A stretch of DNA of 37,510 nt from a virus, in the IMG/VR virus record IMGVR_UViG_3300033571_004674, positions 1 through 37,510 of that record; one strand, given 5' to 3'. Shown piece by piece: positions 29,066-36,166 of the stretch (its first letter is position 1; each line of letters starts with the position of its first letter). The position numbers were made by a program, and so were the translations under genes. A model generated the notes under the pieces. The model saw nothing but the letters and a program-made list of their open reading frames with translations, did not search any database and was not told the origin of the DNA.

Positions 29066-29929
29066 TTAGATGTAGGCGTTTCTATAAGTAACAATAGCAG
29101 AAGTAACTCCGGCGGTCGCACCGGTTCCGGTGAAAAATAAGGTCGAGGATCCGGCGGGGATCACGAACCATCTTGATCCGGTAGTCAAGAGGTTACGGAT
29201 CGAGGATCCGTTGAGCGTGACGAGCTTTGAGTTCAGATCAAAGACGAGCTTATCTCCGGTGACTAAAGTCGTATTTACTGTTAGCGTCGAGGTTGATCCG
29301 TCAGAGTTCAGGATCCCAATTTGCGGGTTGATCAGCGGTCCGGAGACTGTGATCGTAGGACTCGTATAAACTCGACCGGAGTTGGTGATCGTTCCGTAGT
29401 TCGCGAGAGTTCCTCCTCCAAAGCTCAAATCATAAGTGCGGTTATATGATCTACCGCTGACTGTTCCCGGAGCTGAGAGAGTGAGAGTCTGAGTCGCGTT
29501 ATCGTAGTAGCGAGGATCAGGGCAAAAGAAACTGACCTGAGCTTTTATGTAACCAAAAGTATATTCCGGGTCGATCTTGGCTCTGAGCAATCTGACTCGA
29601 GCTCCGATCTGTTTCTCAGTCTCACCGCTCGCTAAAAGAAATTGGAGAGTTTGAGTTCCGATCTGTTGAGGTTGAAGGGAGGCTTGAAGTAGATCGTAGT
29701 TCGCTTGAGCTGTAAGTCCGTTACCGGCGAGGATCGTCAGCATCATTGTTATAGTTCTGCCGTTGTAAAAGTCTCGACCGGTGAAAGCTCCGTCATTATA
29801 TCCGCGATTGTCGTCTTGGACTCTGAGCTCCGGAGCTCCCTCAAGTCCCTCGATCTCATTGACCGGGTATGGCGTTCCTGATCCGAAAGTGAAGGATCCG
29901 AAAACGAAGGAGTAGTTAGTTAGAGCCAT
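29066..29929 (-). CDS. Distal tail protein (Dit-like)
   Basis: The protein has 287 residues, directly after the tape measure, the usual Dit place. The beta-rich N-terminal part (LEGAPELRVQDDNRGYNDGA, FTGRDFYNGRTITMMLTILA) and the CPDPRYYDNATQTLTLSAPG segment are typical of siphovirus tail component proteins. A galectin-like C-terminal half (SGRVYTSPTITVSGPLINPQ) follows. It joins the tail tube to the tip complex. The ATG has AAGGATCAGAG upstream. Confidence 0.82.
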   Translation of the reverse strand: MALTNYSFVFGSFTFGSGTPYPVNEIEGLEGAPELRVQDDNRGYNDGAFTGRDFYNGRTITMMLTILAGNGLTAQANYDLLQASLQPQQIGTQTLQFLLASGETEKQIGARVRLLRAKIDPEYTFGYIKAQVSFFCPDPRYYDNATQTLTLSAPGTVSGRSYNRTYDLSFGGGTLANYGTITNSGRVYTSPTITVSGPLINPQIGILNSDGSTSTLTVNTTLVTGDKLVFDLNSKLVTLNGSSIRNLLTTGSRWFVIPAGSSTLFFTGTGATAGVTSAIVTYRNAYI

Positions 29930-29938
29930 CTCTGATCC

Positions 29939-32161
29939 TTAGTGTGTCGGGCTCGCCGGTATAGTCGGAGTTTGAGTAATCCATTTATTTAGCAGATCGG
30001 GAGTGAGCGGAGCTGACTTGATCGGGGTGCCGAACTTGATTCCGTTCGTGATCGCCGTCGCGATCTGCTCCGGAGTCGCGTGAGTCTGAGCGACAACATT
30101 AGTGTTGATCACAGTAGTAGGAGTCACAGTCACGGCTGTTGGAGTCGGAGTCGAAGTCAGAGTCGGAGTCACCGGCGGAGTTACGATAGCTCCGGTTCCG
30201 GATAATCCGAGATCTTTCAGAGCGTTCATTCTCGTAGTTTTGAGCTTTGCCATAGCGGCCTCGTATTTAGTTTGGAGCTGAGCGGTTGAGGTCGCATACG
30301 CGTCGTTCTCGTCTTTGAGAGCCGTTACAAGCTCGCTCTGAGCTGTTACATAAGCGTTCTTGAGTTGCTCAGTCGCGAGACCGGACTTATTATAGATCTC
30401 TCTTGCGAGACTATCGACTCCGTGAGCTGACTCAGTTTGGACTTGAGCGAAAAGATCTTGAACGAGTTGAGCTTGCTCCGGACCGGCCGCTAAAAGTTGT
30501 TGAGTCAGTTGATCCCCAATAAGCGGACCTTGAGCGACGATCGAGTCGATGAACTCTTGAGAGTAACCGGCTCCCGCGAGAGCGGCCGCGTCTTGAGCGA
30601 GACGCTTAGCTCCGGTCAGCTTATCTCTTAGCATTGAGATAAAAGCGGTGACATTTGCTCCGGCACTGATAAACATATTGCCCGCGTCGATCTTAGTCAC
30701 ATCAGCGAACGCGTTACGGAGGAGATCCATTGAGCTTTGAACGATCCCTGAAAGTTTCTCTTGACCGCTCTTAGTGATCTCAGCGATCTTAGAGGTATGC
30801 TCAGCTTGAAGTTTAGCTAAGTTATCGTTGAGCTCTTTTGTCTCTTTGACGACACCTTGGCGATAGGTCCTCATTATTTTTTGAACCTTTTGAGCTGTCG
30901 TCTCAGCTTTAGCTCCGCCTCCGCCTCCGCCTCCGTCACCGGCTCCGAGATCAAACTCACCGGATCCGATATCAGCTATCGCTCCGACACCGGCGAAATC
31001 TCCCATACCTGAGTCGTCATATTGAGGAGCGATCGTAGGCTCAACTTTGATCCCCATTAGAGCCATCAAGCTATCAATAATCGGCTTTAGGAGGTTCTCC
31101 CAAATAGGTCCGACTACCTTCATCAAGTTTTGAAAAGCTCCGACTATGTAATCGCCGATCAAGTTCACAAGCGGAGTCAAGACTTCGATCAGTTTCATAA
31201 AGTAAGGAACGAGGTATTTGATAATGATCTCGCTGAGCATTTTGATAATCGGGAGCAAGACTTTATTGAGGATCTTGAGCAACGGCGGGAGGATCGCTTG
31301 GACTAAGACGAGAACGACTTTTACGATCGCATTGAACGCGGGCATAAGAGCTTTGACGATCGCGACGACCACCGGCATAATCGCTTTTACAAGAACACTG
31401 ATCACTTTAGCGAGCATATTGACGATCGGCATCAGCGGTAGCAGGATCTTAGTCAGCGAGGTCAAGATCGGTAAAAGAGCTTTACCTAAAGTCTCTTTGA
31501 GTCGATCAAAAGCGACTCCGAGACGAGCGTAAGGGTTCGCGTCAGCGGCCGTCTTGGCCGCTCCCTTGAATTGCTTTTGGAGATCTCCCATCAGATCTTT
31601 AGAGTTCTTGAGACCGGGAACCATTTTGTTCAAAGCCATTGTGTTACCGCCTTGAGCTTTGGCGAGGGCCAAGCTGACGGACTCGAGATCTCGACCGGTG
31701 CCGGCACTTATATCCATAGCTAACTTTTGAAGCTTCATAGCCTCAGTTGAGTCGTGCGTCGCTCTAAGTAAGGTCGCGAAACTCGGGCGGATCTTATCGT
31801 CAGCGACACCGCTCATTTCCTCGAGAGCTCCGATCTGAGCTTCAACGGCCGCTTTCTGTTTCGCGTTGGCTCCGGTCGTAACCTCCATTTGACGAGCTAA
31901 AAGAGCTTGGCTTTGCTGATCCTCAACGGCCGCTTTAGCTGAGTCATTTAGGAAAGCGATCACTGCGGCCGCACCTAAAAGTTTTTTGATCGAGCCGGCT
32001 ACACCTTCAAAAGCTCCGCCAAGTTTCTTGACATTACCCGATTGACCGGCGACATTTTTACCCATACTCTCGACTTGAGTAGTGACCTGATTGAGCTGAG
32101 TTTTGAGCTGAGCGGTCTCAAGCTCGATGGCGATCTTGAGGGACTCGATAGTGTCCGCCAC
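29939..32161 (-). CDS. Tape measure protein
   Basis: This is the longest gene, 740 residues, from a GTG at 32161 with GGAG 6 nt upstream. The N-terminal coiled coil (TAQLKTQLNQVTTQVESMGK) is followed by a large hydrophobic region, about 225-370 (PLMPIVNMLAKVISVLVKAI, LLKILNKVLLPIIKMLSEII). Further coiled coils and a Thr/Pro-rich C-terminal part (TPTLTSTPTPTAVTVTPTTV) complete it. It sets tail length and enters the host membrane during DNA injection. Its size suggests a tail of roughly 110 nm by the usual residue-to-length rule. Confidence 0.92.
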   Translation of the reverse strand: MADTIESLKIAIELETAQLKTQLNQVTTQVESMGKNVAGQSGNVKKLGGAFEGVAGSIKKLLGAAAVIAFLNDSAKAAVEDQQSQALLARQMEVTTGANAKQKAAVEAQIGALEEMSGVADDKIRPSFATLLRATHDSTEAMKLQKLAMDISAGTGRDLESVSLALAKAQGGNTMALNKMVPGLKNSKDLMGDLQKQFKGAAKTAADANPYARLGVAFDRLKETLGKALLPILTSLTKILLPLMPIVNMLAKVISVLVKAIMPVVVAIVKALMPAFNAIVKVVLVLVQAILPPLLKILNKVLLPIIKMLSEIIIKYLVPYFMKLIEVLTPLVNLIGDYIVGAFQNLMKVVGPIWENLLKPIIDSLMALMGIKVEPTIAPQYDDSGMGDFAGVGAIADIGSGEFDLGAGDGGGGGGGAKAETTAQKVQKIMRTYRQGVVKETKELNDNLAKLQAEHTSKIAEITKSGQEKLSGIVQSSMDLLRNAFADVTKIDAGNMFISAGANVTAFISMLRDKLTGAKRLAQDAAALAGAGYSQEFIDSIVAQGPLIGDQLTQQLLAAGPEQAQLVQDLFAQVQTESAHGVDSLAREIYNKSGLATEQLKNAYVTAQSELVTALKDENDAYATSTAQLQTKYEAAMAKLKTTRMNALKDLGLSGTGAIVTPPVTPTLTSTPTPTAVTVTPTTVINTNVVAQTHATPEQIATAITNGIKFGTPIKSAPLTPDLLNKWITQTPTIPASPTH

Positions 32162-32596
32162 TTAAACTCCGATCCGCTTCTTGAACTCTCGTATAAAAAT
32201 CTCTTGAGCTCTCGGTCTAACTTTGTTGGCCGCCGGAACTAGATAAGGATAGTTTATACCCGAACTCCACTTCGGGTGACCTAGCTCAACCGCTCTAGCG
32301 TAAATCATTGAGGGTCCAACTGAGGCTACATAGTTACCAAAGCCGTTACGACTGATCTCTGTATGGATTGATCTCTGTAAAGCTCCGGTGACTCTCGCCG
32401 GCCCGGATCCGGGAATAGCTCCGGTCTTAGCTCCTCGCGGGTGAGTTCCGCCTTGCGTAGCATTGAGTTTAGCTTCACGCTCAACCTCGTAGCCAACTCG
32501 AGCGATCGCAAATACGGCCGCTCGCTCAGCTTTATCAACTTGTAAAGTAAGAGATCTGATCACGCCGGAGGCGTTAGTCACTTTGAAATCAGCCAC
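32162..32596 (-). CDS. HK97 gp10-like tail completion protein
   Basis: The protein has 144 residues from a GTG at 32596. The phrases AIARVGYEVEREAKLN, GSGPARVTGALQRSIHTEIS and VGPSMIYARAVELGHPKW are those of the HK97 gp10-like family, which acts in head-tail joining or tail completion. It overlaps the end of the frameshifted chaperone by 8 nt. The order chaperone, gp10-like, tape measure is unusual; gp10-like genes are more often found before the tail tube gene. The basic C-terminus (RAQEIFIREFKKRIGV) is typical. Confidence 0.78.
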   Translation of the reverse strand: MADFKVTNASGVIRSLTLQVDKAERAAVFAIARVGYEVEREAKLNATQGGTHPRGAKTGAIPGSGPARVTGALQRSIHTEISRNGFGNYVASVGPSMIYARAVELGHPKWSSGINYPYLVPAANKVRPRAQEIFIREFKKRIGV

Positions 32597-33139
32597 TCAG
32601 CTTGCTCGCTTTCACTTCATCAACTACTCCGGCGATCGCCGTCAGCCAATCAAGCAAAATAGCCGGTTGATCATCTACCTCAGTCGGAGTCCAACCAAAG
32701 CGATCAGCTAGCATAAAGTAACGCCACTCGTCGTCAGGATAATCGAGATCCGAGTGTCTCTCATTACCCTCAAGTAACCATTTTAGCCGTTGGAGTCTCC
32801 GGTAGGGACTTTTGGGTCAGAGTCTCCGGCAAGATCCTTCGTCAAGCGAGGGAACAATACAGGGATCATATCCTCAGCCTCAGCTTGTAAAGCGTCGTAG
32901 TCGTCGATTGAAAGATCATCTAACGATTCGATCTTGACTGACGGAGGTAGCAGATCAAGAGTCCAAGACTCCACGATCACAGCGATAACTGAGTCATTGA
33001 GTTTAGCTCCGGAGGCGAGAGTCGCGGATCCGTCACCGATAGCCTCATAGACTCGACGGCGATCCTTCTGCTTGAGCTCTTTCGGATCTTTGATTACGGC
33101 GGTCGCTCCGCTAGGGAGCTTGATTGTTTTTGTTGCCAT
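32589..33139 (-). CDS. Frameshifted tail assembly chaperone (long form)
   Basis: A -1 shift at CCCAAAA (32810-32816) joins the first 110 residues of the short chaperone to a 73-residue extension: SPYRRLQRLKWLLEGNERHS, then DLDYPDDEWRYFMLADRFGW, ending KASKLSG. The total is 183 residues. The extension has no start codon or ribosome site of its own and is open only in the -1 frame. This is the gpG-gpGT arrangement of lambda-type phages, where the long form links tail tube and tape measure proteins. Confidence 0.85.
32783..33139 (-). CDS. Tail assembly chaperone (short form)
   Basis: The protein has 118 residues and starts MATKTIKLPSGATAVIKDPK. The middle (LSIDDYDALQAEAEDMIPVL) is helical and acidic, as in gpG-type chaperones, and the gene lies between the tail tube gene and the tape measure. 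It keeps tape measure protein soluble during tail assembly. The ATG at 33139 has AAAGG upstream. The frame terminates at TAA 32783, 8 codons past the slippery site. Confidence 0.85.
   Translation of the reverse strand: MATKTIKLPSGATAVIKDPKELKQKDRRRVYEAIGDGSATLASGAKLNDSVIAVIVESWTLDLLPPSVKIESLDDLSIDDYDALQAEAEDMIPVLFPRLTKDLAGDSDPKVPTGDSNG
32810..32816 (-). promoter_or_regulatory. Programmed -1 ribosomal frameshift site
   Basis: The heptamer C CCA AAA read in the chaperone frame fits the XXXYYYZ slippery consensus. Only downstream of an upstream TGA in the -1 frame is that frame open, and the heptamer lies inside this window. The long open extension starts there. Confidence 0.85.
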
Positions 33140-33166
33140 TTTTAGCCTTTCGTTGAAGTAACGGAC

Positions 33167-33199
33167 CTGATCAAAATAAGGCTAACAAACTTTGATCAG
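33167..33199 (-). terminator. Hairpin between tail tube and chaperone genes
   Basis: CTGATCAAA (33191-33199 on this strand first) pairs perfectly with TTTGATCAG (33167-33175), 9 bp with a 15-nt loop, in the only clear gap (77 nt) of the tail operon. No U-run follows, so it may be an attenuator, a processing site or mRNA stabiliser that keeps tube protein in excess. Confidence 0.5.
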
Positions 33200-33216
33200 A
33201 TCCGCCACATTTAGAT

Positions 33217-34206
33217 CTACTGATAAGTTCCGGAGGCGATTCCGTTCTTGACTGACCATTGGATAGGTGAGTAGAAACCGGCGGTGACCGCGTCAGTAGA
33301 GTTGGCGATACCGGTCAGATCAACCGCTACCTCCACATAATCCTTTGAGCGATCAATAACGGCAGAGTGATAAGCTCCCTTAGTTATTGTCGCCTTGATC
33401 TCAGTTAGGGCCGCTCCCGCTCCACCATTGTTCCAAGTGATAGTGATCGCCGGCTGAGTGTTAGTCAAGTAGCGGGTTAGCTCAGTGTTGTTTTCCATAA
33501 CAAACTTTAGAGATCCGCTGACCTCAAGAGATCCTACGAAAATCTGAAAAGGGTTCTGAGTGTTTGAGAGACCATAAATCGGAGTGACCGGGCGACTCAT
33601 ATGGATTGATCCATCAACCGCGTTAGAGACTGAGGATCCTCCGATAGTAACTGTCGCTTGCCAAACCGGAGTCGCGGTTACTGTGGTAAAGCTTGGAGTA
33701 GGAGTTGAAGCTGACGACGACAACCAACCGGTCGCCTTTGAGTCATACTCGAGCAAACCCTCAGCTGAGAAGTTGAGAGTGAAGTCGTGGATATTTGATC
33801 CGGCGTAAGCTCTTACATCGGCCGCATAAAAGTCAGTCAAAGTAAAAGCTGTTGGCTGAGTCTCGGCCGCAGTCGTAGCTGAGTTCTCAAGAGTGATCAA
33901 GTGTGTATATGGAGCTGAGGCTCCGGTCGTGGTCACTGTTCCGAGCATACCGGCGATTGACCAAGGGATCGTGTCAGCGAAAACCGGACCACCGAACTCA
34001 AAAGTCGAGCGAGTGCGACCCGGAATATAAGCGTATTGCTTGACTACGGATCCTCTGAGACCTTCGTCGTAAAGCGGATCAATAACATCAACCGGCTTTA
34101 GTTTGCTGACGGCTACCGGGATAAACGCGGTCGGTGCGACCGCTGTTCCTCGAGTCGCCTCTTTAGCAATACCTAGATAGGATCTTGAGCTATTTTGAAC
34201 GGACAT
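33217..34206 (-). CDS. Major tail (tube) protein
   Basis: The protein has 329 residues and starts MSVQNSSRSYLGIAKEATRG, with TAVAPTAFIPV after it, a start shared by many siphovirus tail tube proteins. The rest is beta-rich (STFEFGGPVFADTIPWSIAG, LYDEGLRGSVVKQYAYIPGR) with a second domain towards the C-terminus (VEVAVDLTGIANSTDAVTAG). The gene lies between the connector genes and the chaperone. The ribosome site AGGAG is 10 nt from the ATG. A following hairpin fits its need for high expression. Confidence 0.83.
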   Translation of the reverse strand: MSVQNSSRSYLGIAKEATRGTAVAPTAFIPVAVSKLKPVDVIDPLYDEGLRGSVVKQYAYIPGRTRSTFEFGGPVFADTIPWSIAGMLGTVTTTGASAPYTHLITLENSATTAAETQPTAFTLTDFYAADVRAYAGSNIHDFTLNFSAEGLLEYDSKATGWLSSSASTPTPSFTTVTATPVWQATVTIGGSSVSNAVDGSIHMSRPVTPIYGLSNTQNPFQIFVGSLEVSGSLKFVMENNTELTRYLTNTQPAITITWNNGGAGAALTEIKATITKGAYHSAVIDRSKDYVEVAVDLTGIANSTDAVTAGFYSPIQWSVKNGIASGTYQ

Positions 34207-34210
34207 TTGA

Positions 34211-34435
34211 TTAGGCTCCTAGCGTTTCGGTGCTGTCTGATCCGTCAGTGATCGGATCAGTTGTTTCTTGATCAGTCGAGCTCTTGTCGCTGATCTTGGT
34301 CTTTGTTTTTGAGTCAGTGATCGGAACTAATCCGTAGTTAGTCAAGCCCTCCGGTCCCTCAAACTCGTCTCCGAAGTTGAGAGTCACGCCGAGAAGGATC
34401 ACTTCTACTTCGCCGTCATATCTGTATTTTGCCAT
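34211..34435 (-). CDS. Small acidic protein before the tail tube gene
   Basis: The protein has 74 residues. The first half is a small beta unit (MAKYRYDGEVEVILLGVTLN, FGDEFEGPEGLTNYG). The second is a disordered Thr/Ser/Asp tail (TKTKISDKSSTDQETTDPIT). It stops 2 nt before the ribosome site region of the tube gene. Similar small proteins with a single beta domain are seen in actinophage head-tail regions. No function is known. Confidence 0.62.
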   Translation of the reverse strand: MAKYRYDGEVEVILLGVTLNFGDEFEGPEGLTNYGLVPITDSKTKTKISDKSSTDQETTDPITDGSDSTETLGA

Positions 34436-34448
34436 AAATAGATCCTAA

Positions 34449-34937
34449 CTAACTTTGCTTCATTTGGATAACATCAAACTCGATCGCGGCCCAAATCTCC
34501 GTCGCTCCGCCGTCATTAGTCATTGGCTCTCCATACATCACGGAGATATTAGGTTCGGCCGCTTGCCAAATAACATCGCCATCAGTCTTACCTAGTCTAT
34601 GCCCTCCTGCCCTCAGTCTGTCTTTTACCGCGTCTATGATCGCGTCAAAGTCAGTCATAGCGTCTTGAGCGTATTGAGCGACTGAGTGAGTGTAGATCTG
34701 AAACTGAACATCATAGGTAATACGCTTCCAACCGGAGTAAGCTCCTCCGACCGCGATACGATCCTCAGTCTCGCCTCTGATAAAAACAACTCCGGCTCCG
34801 CGAGTGATCTCTCCGGCGGTTGAGTTAGCTTGAAAGTTGATCCTCTTAGGGAAGCTTGTAAAGATCTGATTGAGGTGCGGTATGTTCGCTCCGGCGATCC
34901 AAGTTCCGACAGCGTCTCTGACCTCTGAGCGACTCAC
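34449..34937 (-). CDS. Tail terminator/completion protein candidate
   Basis: The protein has 162 residues from a GTG at 34937 that overlaps the connector stop (GTGA). It starts MSRSEVRDAVGTWIAGANIP, with an alpha/beta pattern (GVVFIRGETEDRIAVGGAYS, WKRITYDVQFQIYTHSVAQY) and YAQDAMTDFDAIIDAVKDRL. This layout and its place before the tube gene suit a tail terminator of the gpU type. The identity is inferred from context. Confidence 0.65.
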   Translation of the reverse strand: MSRSEVRDAVGTWIAGANIPHLNQIFTSFPKRINFQANSTAGEITRGAGVVFIRGETEDRIAVGGAYSGWKRITYDVQFQIYTHSVAQYAQDAMTDFDAIIDAVKDRLRAGGHRLGKTDGDVIWQAAEPNISVMYGEPMTNDGGATEIWAAIEFDVIQMKQS

Positions 34938-35827
34938 CGGATCCTTCTAAACGGCTTGAGGATCTCTTGAGCGTGAGCGATATCATTACCGACCTGTTGA
35001 GATCCGGGAAGCTGTTGTCCCGGTCTAGTCGTCACATCGAGAGTCAGAGACGCGTCACCTCTGATCTTGAGGTAAGCGGAGGTGATCAGAATACACGCCT
35101 CTTTGATCGCGGCCGGTAGAGAGCTGACCGCTACTCCGGTTGAGTGAGCGTAAAGCGTCGCTGAGACAAGAGGGACTGTCGCTGATCCGTAAGTATAAGT
35201 TGAGGCTACGACAACATTTTCAGTTGAGGCTCCGTCGTAGATCTTGAGAGTCTGACCGGCGGTGATCCCTAGACCTGAGTCGAGGATCAAGCTCGTCGCT
35301 CCGATCGAGGAGGCGGTGCTGATCACTGAGACCGGATAACCATTTACATAAGAGTAGTTGATATAAACCTCGCCTCGAGGACCGGGAGCAAACCCTAAAC
35401 CTAGAGGACCTTGACTTGACCAATTCAACTGACCGGAGCTGATCGGAAATACGATCGACTGCTCCTCGATCCAAGCTGACGAAAGATCAGTGATCGTAGT
35501 TGATTGACCCGGATAAGATCCGATACTGAGGGAGTTGAGAGAGACGATCGGAGAATACTTCGGGTGAATCCTGATCGTGCCGTCAGTCCTCATACGGACT
35601 CTTTGTTGCTCAAGATCAAGAGTGCTCGCGAGGACTTGATTACAATACTGATCGATATAAGACGAGGCTCGAGTGATCGCGTTAGTGAGCTCCGCGTCTT
35701 GCTGAGCTTGAGATCCGCCTTGGACAAGGTTGCCATAGTCAAGAGCGGTCGGAGCGTTCTTGTATTCGTCAAGAGTCAGATAAGGTCTGCTCACTTGACG
35801 AATAATCGGACTAACTACTGAGGTCAT
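34934..35827 (-). CDS. Head-tail connector protein
   Basis: The protein has 297 residues from the ATG at 35827 (MTSVVSPIIRQVSRPYLTLD). The outer parts carry a helical connector fold like HK97 gp6/gp15-type adaptors: NAITRASSYIDQYCNQVLAS near 50-70 and AIKEACILITSAYLKIRGDA near 240-260. A beta-rich insert lies between (TSLILDSGLGITAGQTLKIY). It would sit under the portal. An upstream frame to 35893 is excluded by the overlap with the 92-residue gene; the chosen start leaves a 17-nt overlap. Confidence 0.78.
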   Translation of the reverse strand: MTSVVSPIIRQVSRPYLTLDEYKNAPTALDYGNLVQGGSQAQQDAELTNAITRASSYIDQYCNQVLASTLDLEQQRVRMRTDGTIRIHPKYSPIVSLNSLSIGSYPGQSTTITDLSSAWIEEQSIVFPISSGQLNWSSQGPLGLGFAPGPRGEVYINYSYVNGYPVSVISTASSIGATSLILDSGLGITAGQTLKIYDGASTENVVVASTYTYGSATVPLVSATLYAHSTGVAVSSLPAAIKEACILITSAYLKIRGDASLTLDVTTRPGQQLPGSQQVGNDIAHAQEILKPFRRIR

Positions 35828-36089
35828 TTTCAACTCCACACTTCGGGCAGGTAAAGATCGGGAAGGCCGCATTGAACATACAACCCTCGCCAACGCATAA
35901 GTTTCGCTTTGAGTTATTTACTCCGGAGAAAAGTCCCGCCTCGACTAAACCCTCAGCTTTAGCTTGACGGAGATCAGCTGAGTTTTCGATGTTGATAAAG
36001 CCGGTGCGATCAGCTGAGTAAGCTCTAGTTCCTTGAGGAGTTGAGACATCGATCCCTTTGAGACCGGTCGGACCCATCAGTCTTGCCAT
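35811..36089 (-). CDS. Small Cys-containing head protein
   Basis: The protein has 92 residues. It begins MARLMGPTGLKGIDVSTPQG, has GFINIENSADLRQAKAEGLV (a motif seen in small proteins downstream of actinophage capsid genes) and ends with Cys residues (NLCVGEGCMFN, FTCPKCGVEND) that could bind zinc. It is the first gene after the capsid and a terminator-like hairpin. It may be a head-tail accessory protein. Confidence 0.68.
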   Translation of the reverse strand: MARLMGPTGLKGIDVSTPQGTRAYSADRTGFINIENSADLRQAKAEGLVEAGLFSGVNNSKRNLCVGEGCMFNAAFPIFTCPKCGVENDLSS

Positions 36090-36105
36090 TTTGTTTTAGC
36101 CTTTC

Positions 36106-36153
36106 TAAAGAGTGAAGGAGAGATCCTTTGTAAGCGATCCCTCCTCCACTTTA
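36106..36153 (-). terminator. Hairpin after the major capsid gene
   Basis: An imperfect inverted repeat (TAAAGTGGAGGAGGGATC near 36136-36153 pairing with GATCTCTCCTTCACTCTTTA near 36106-36125) lies in the 77-nt gap after the capsid stop. There is no long U-run, so partial termination or mRNA stabilisation are both possible. It would favour high capsid yield over downstream genes. Confidence 0.45.
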
Positions 36154-36166
36154 GCTGAGTCAGTGA

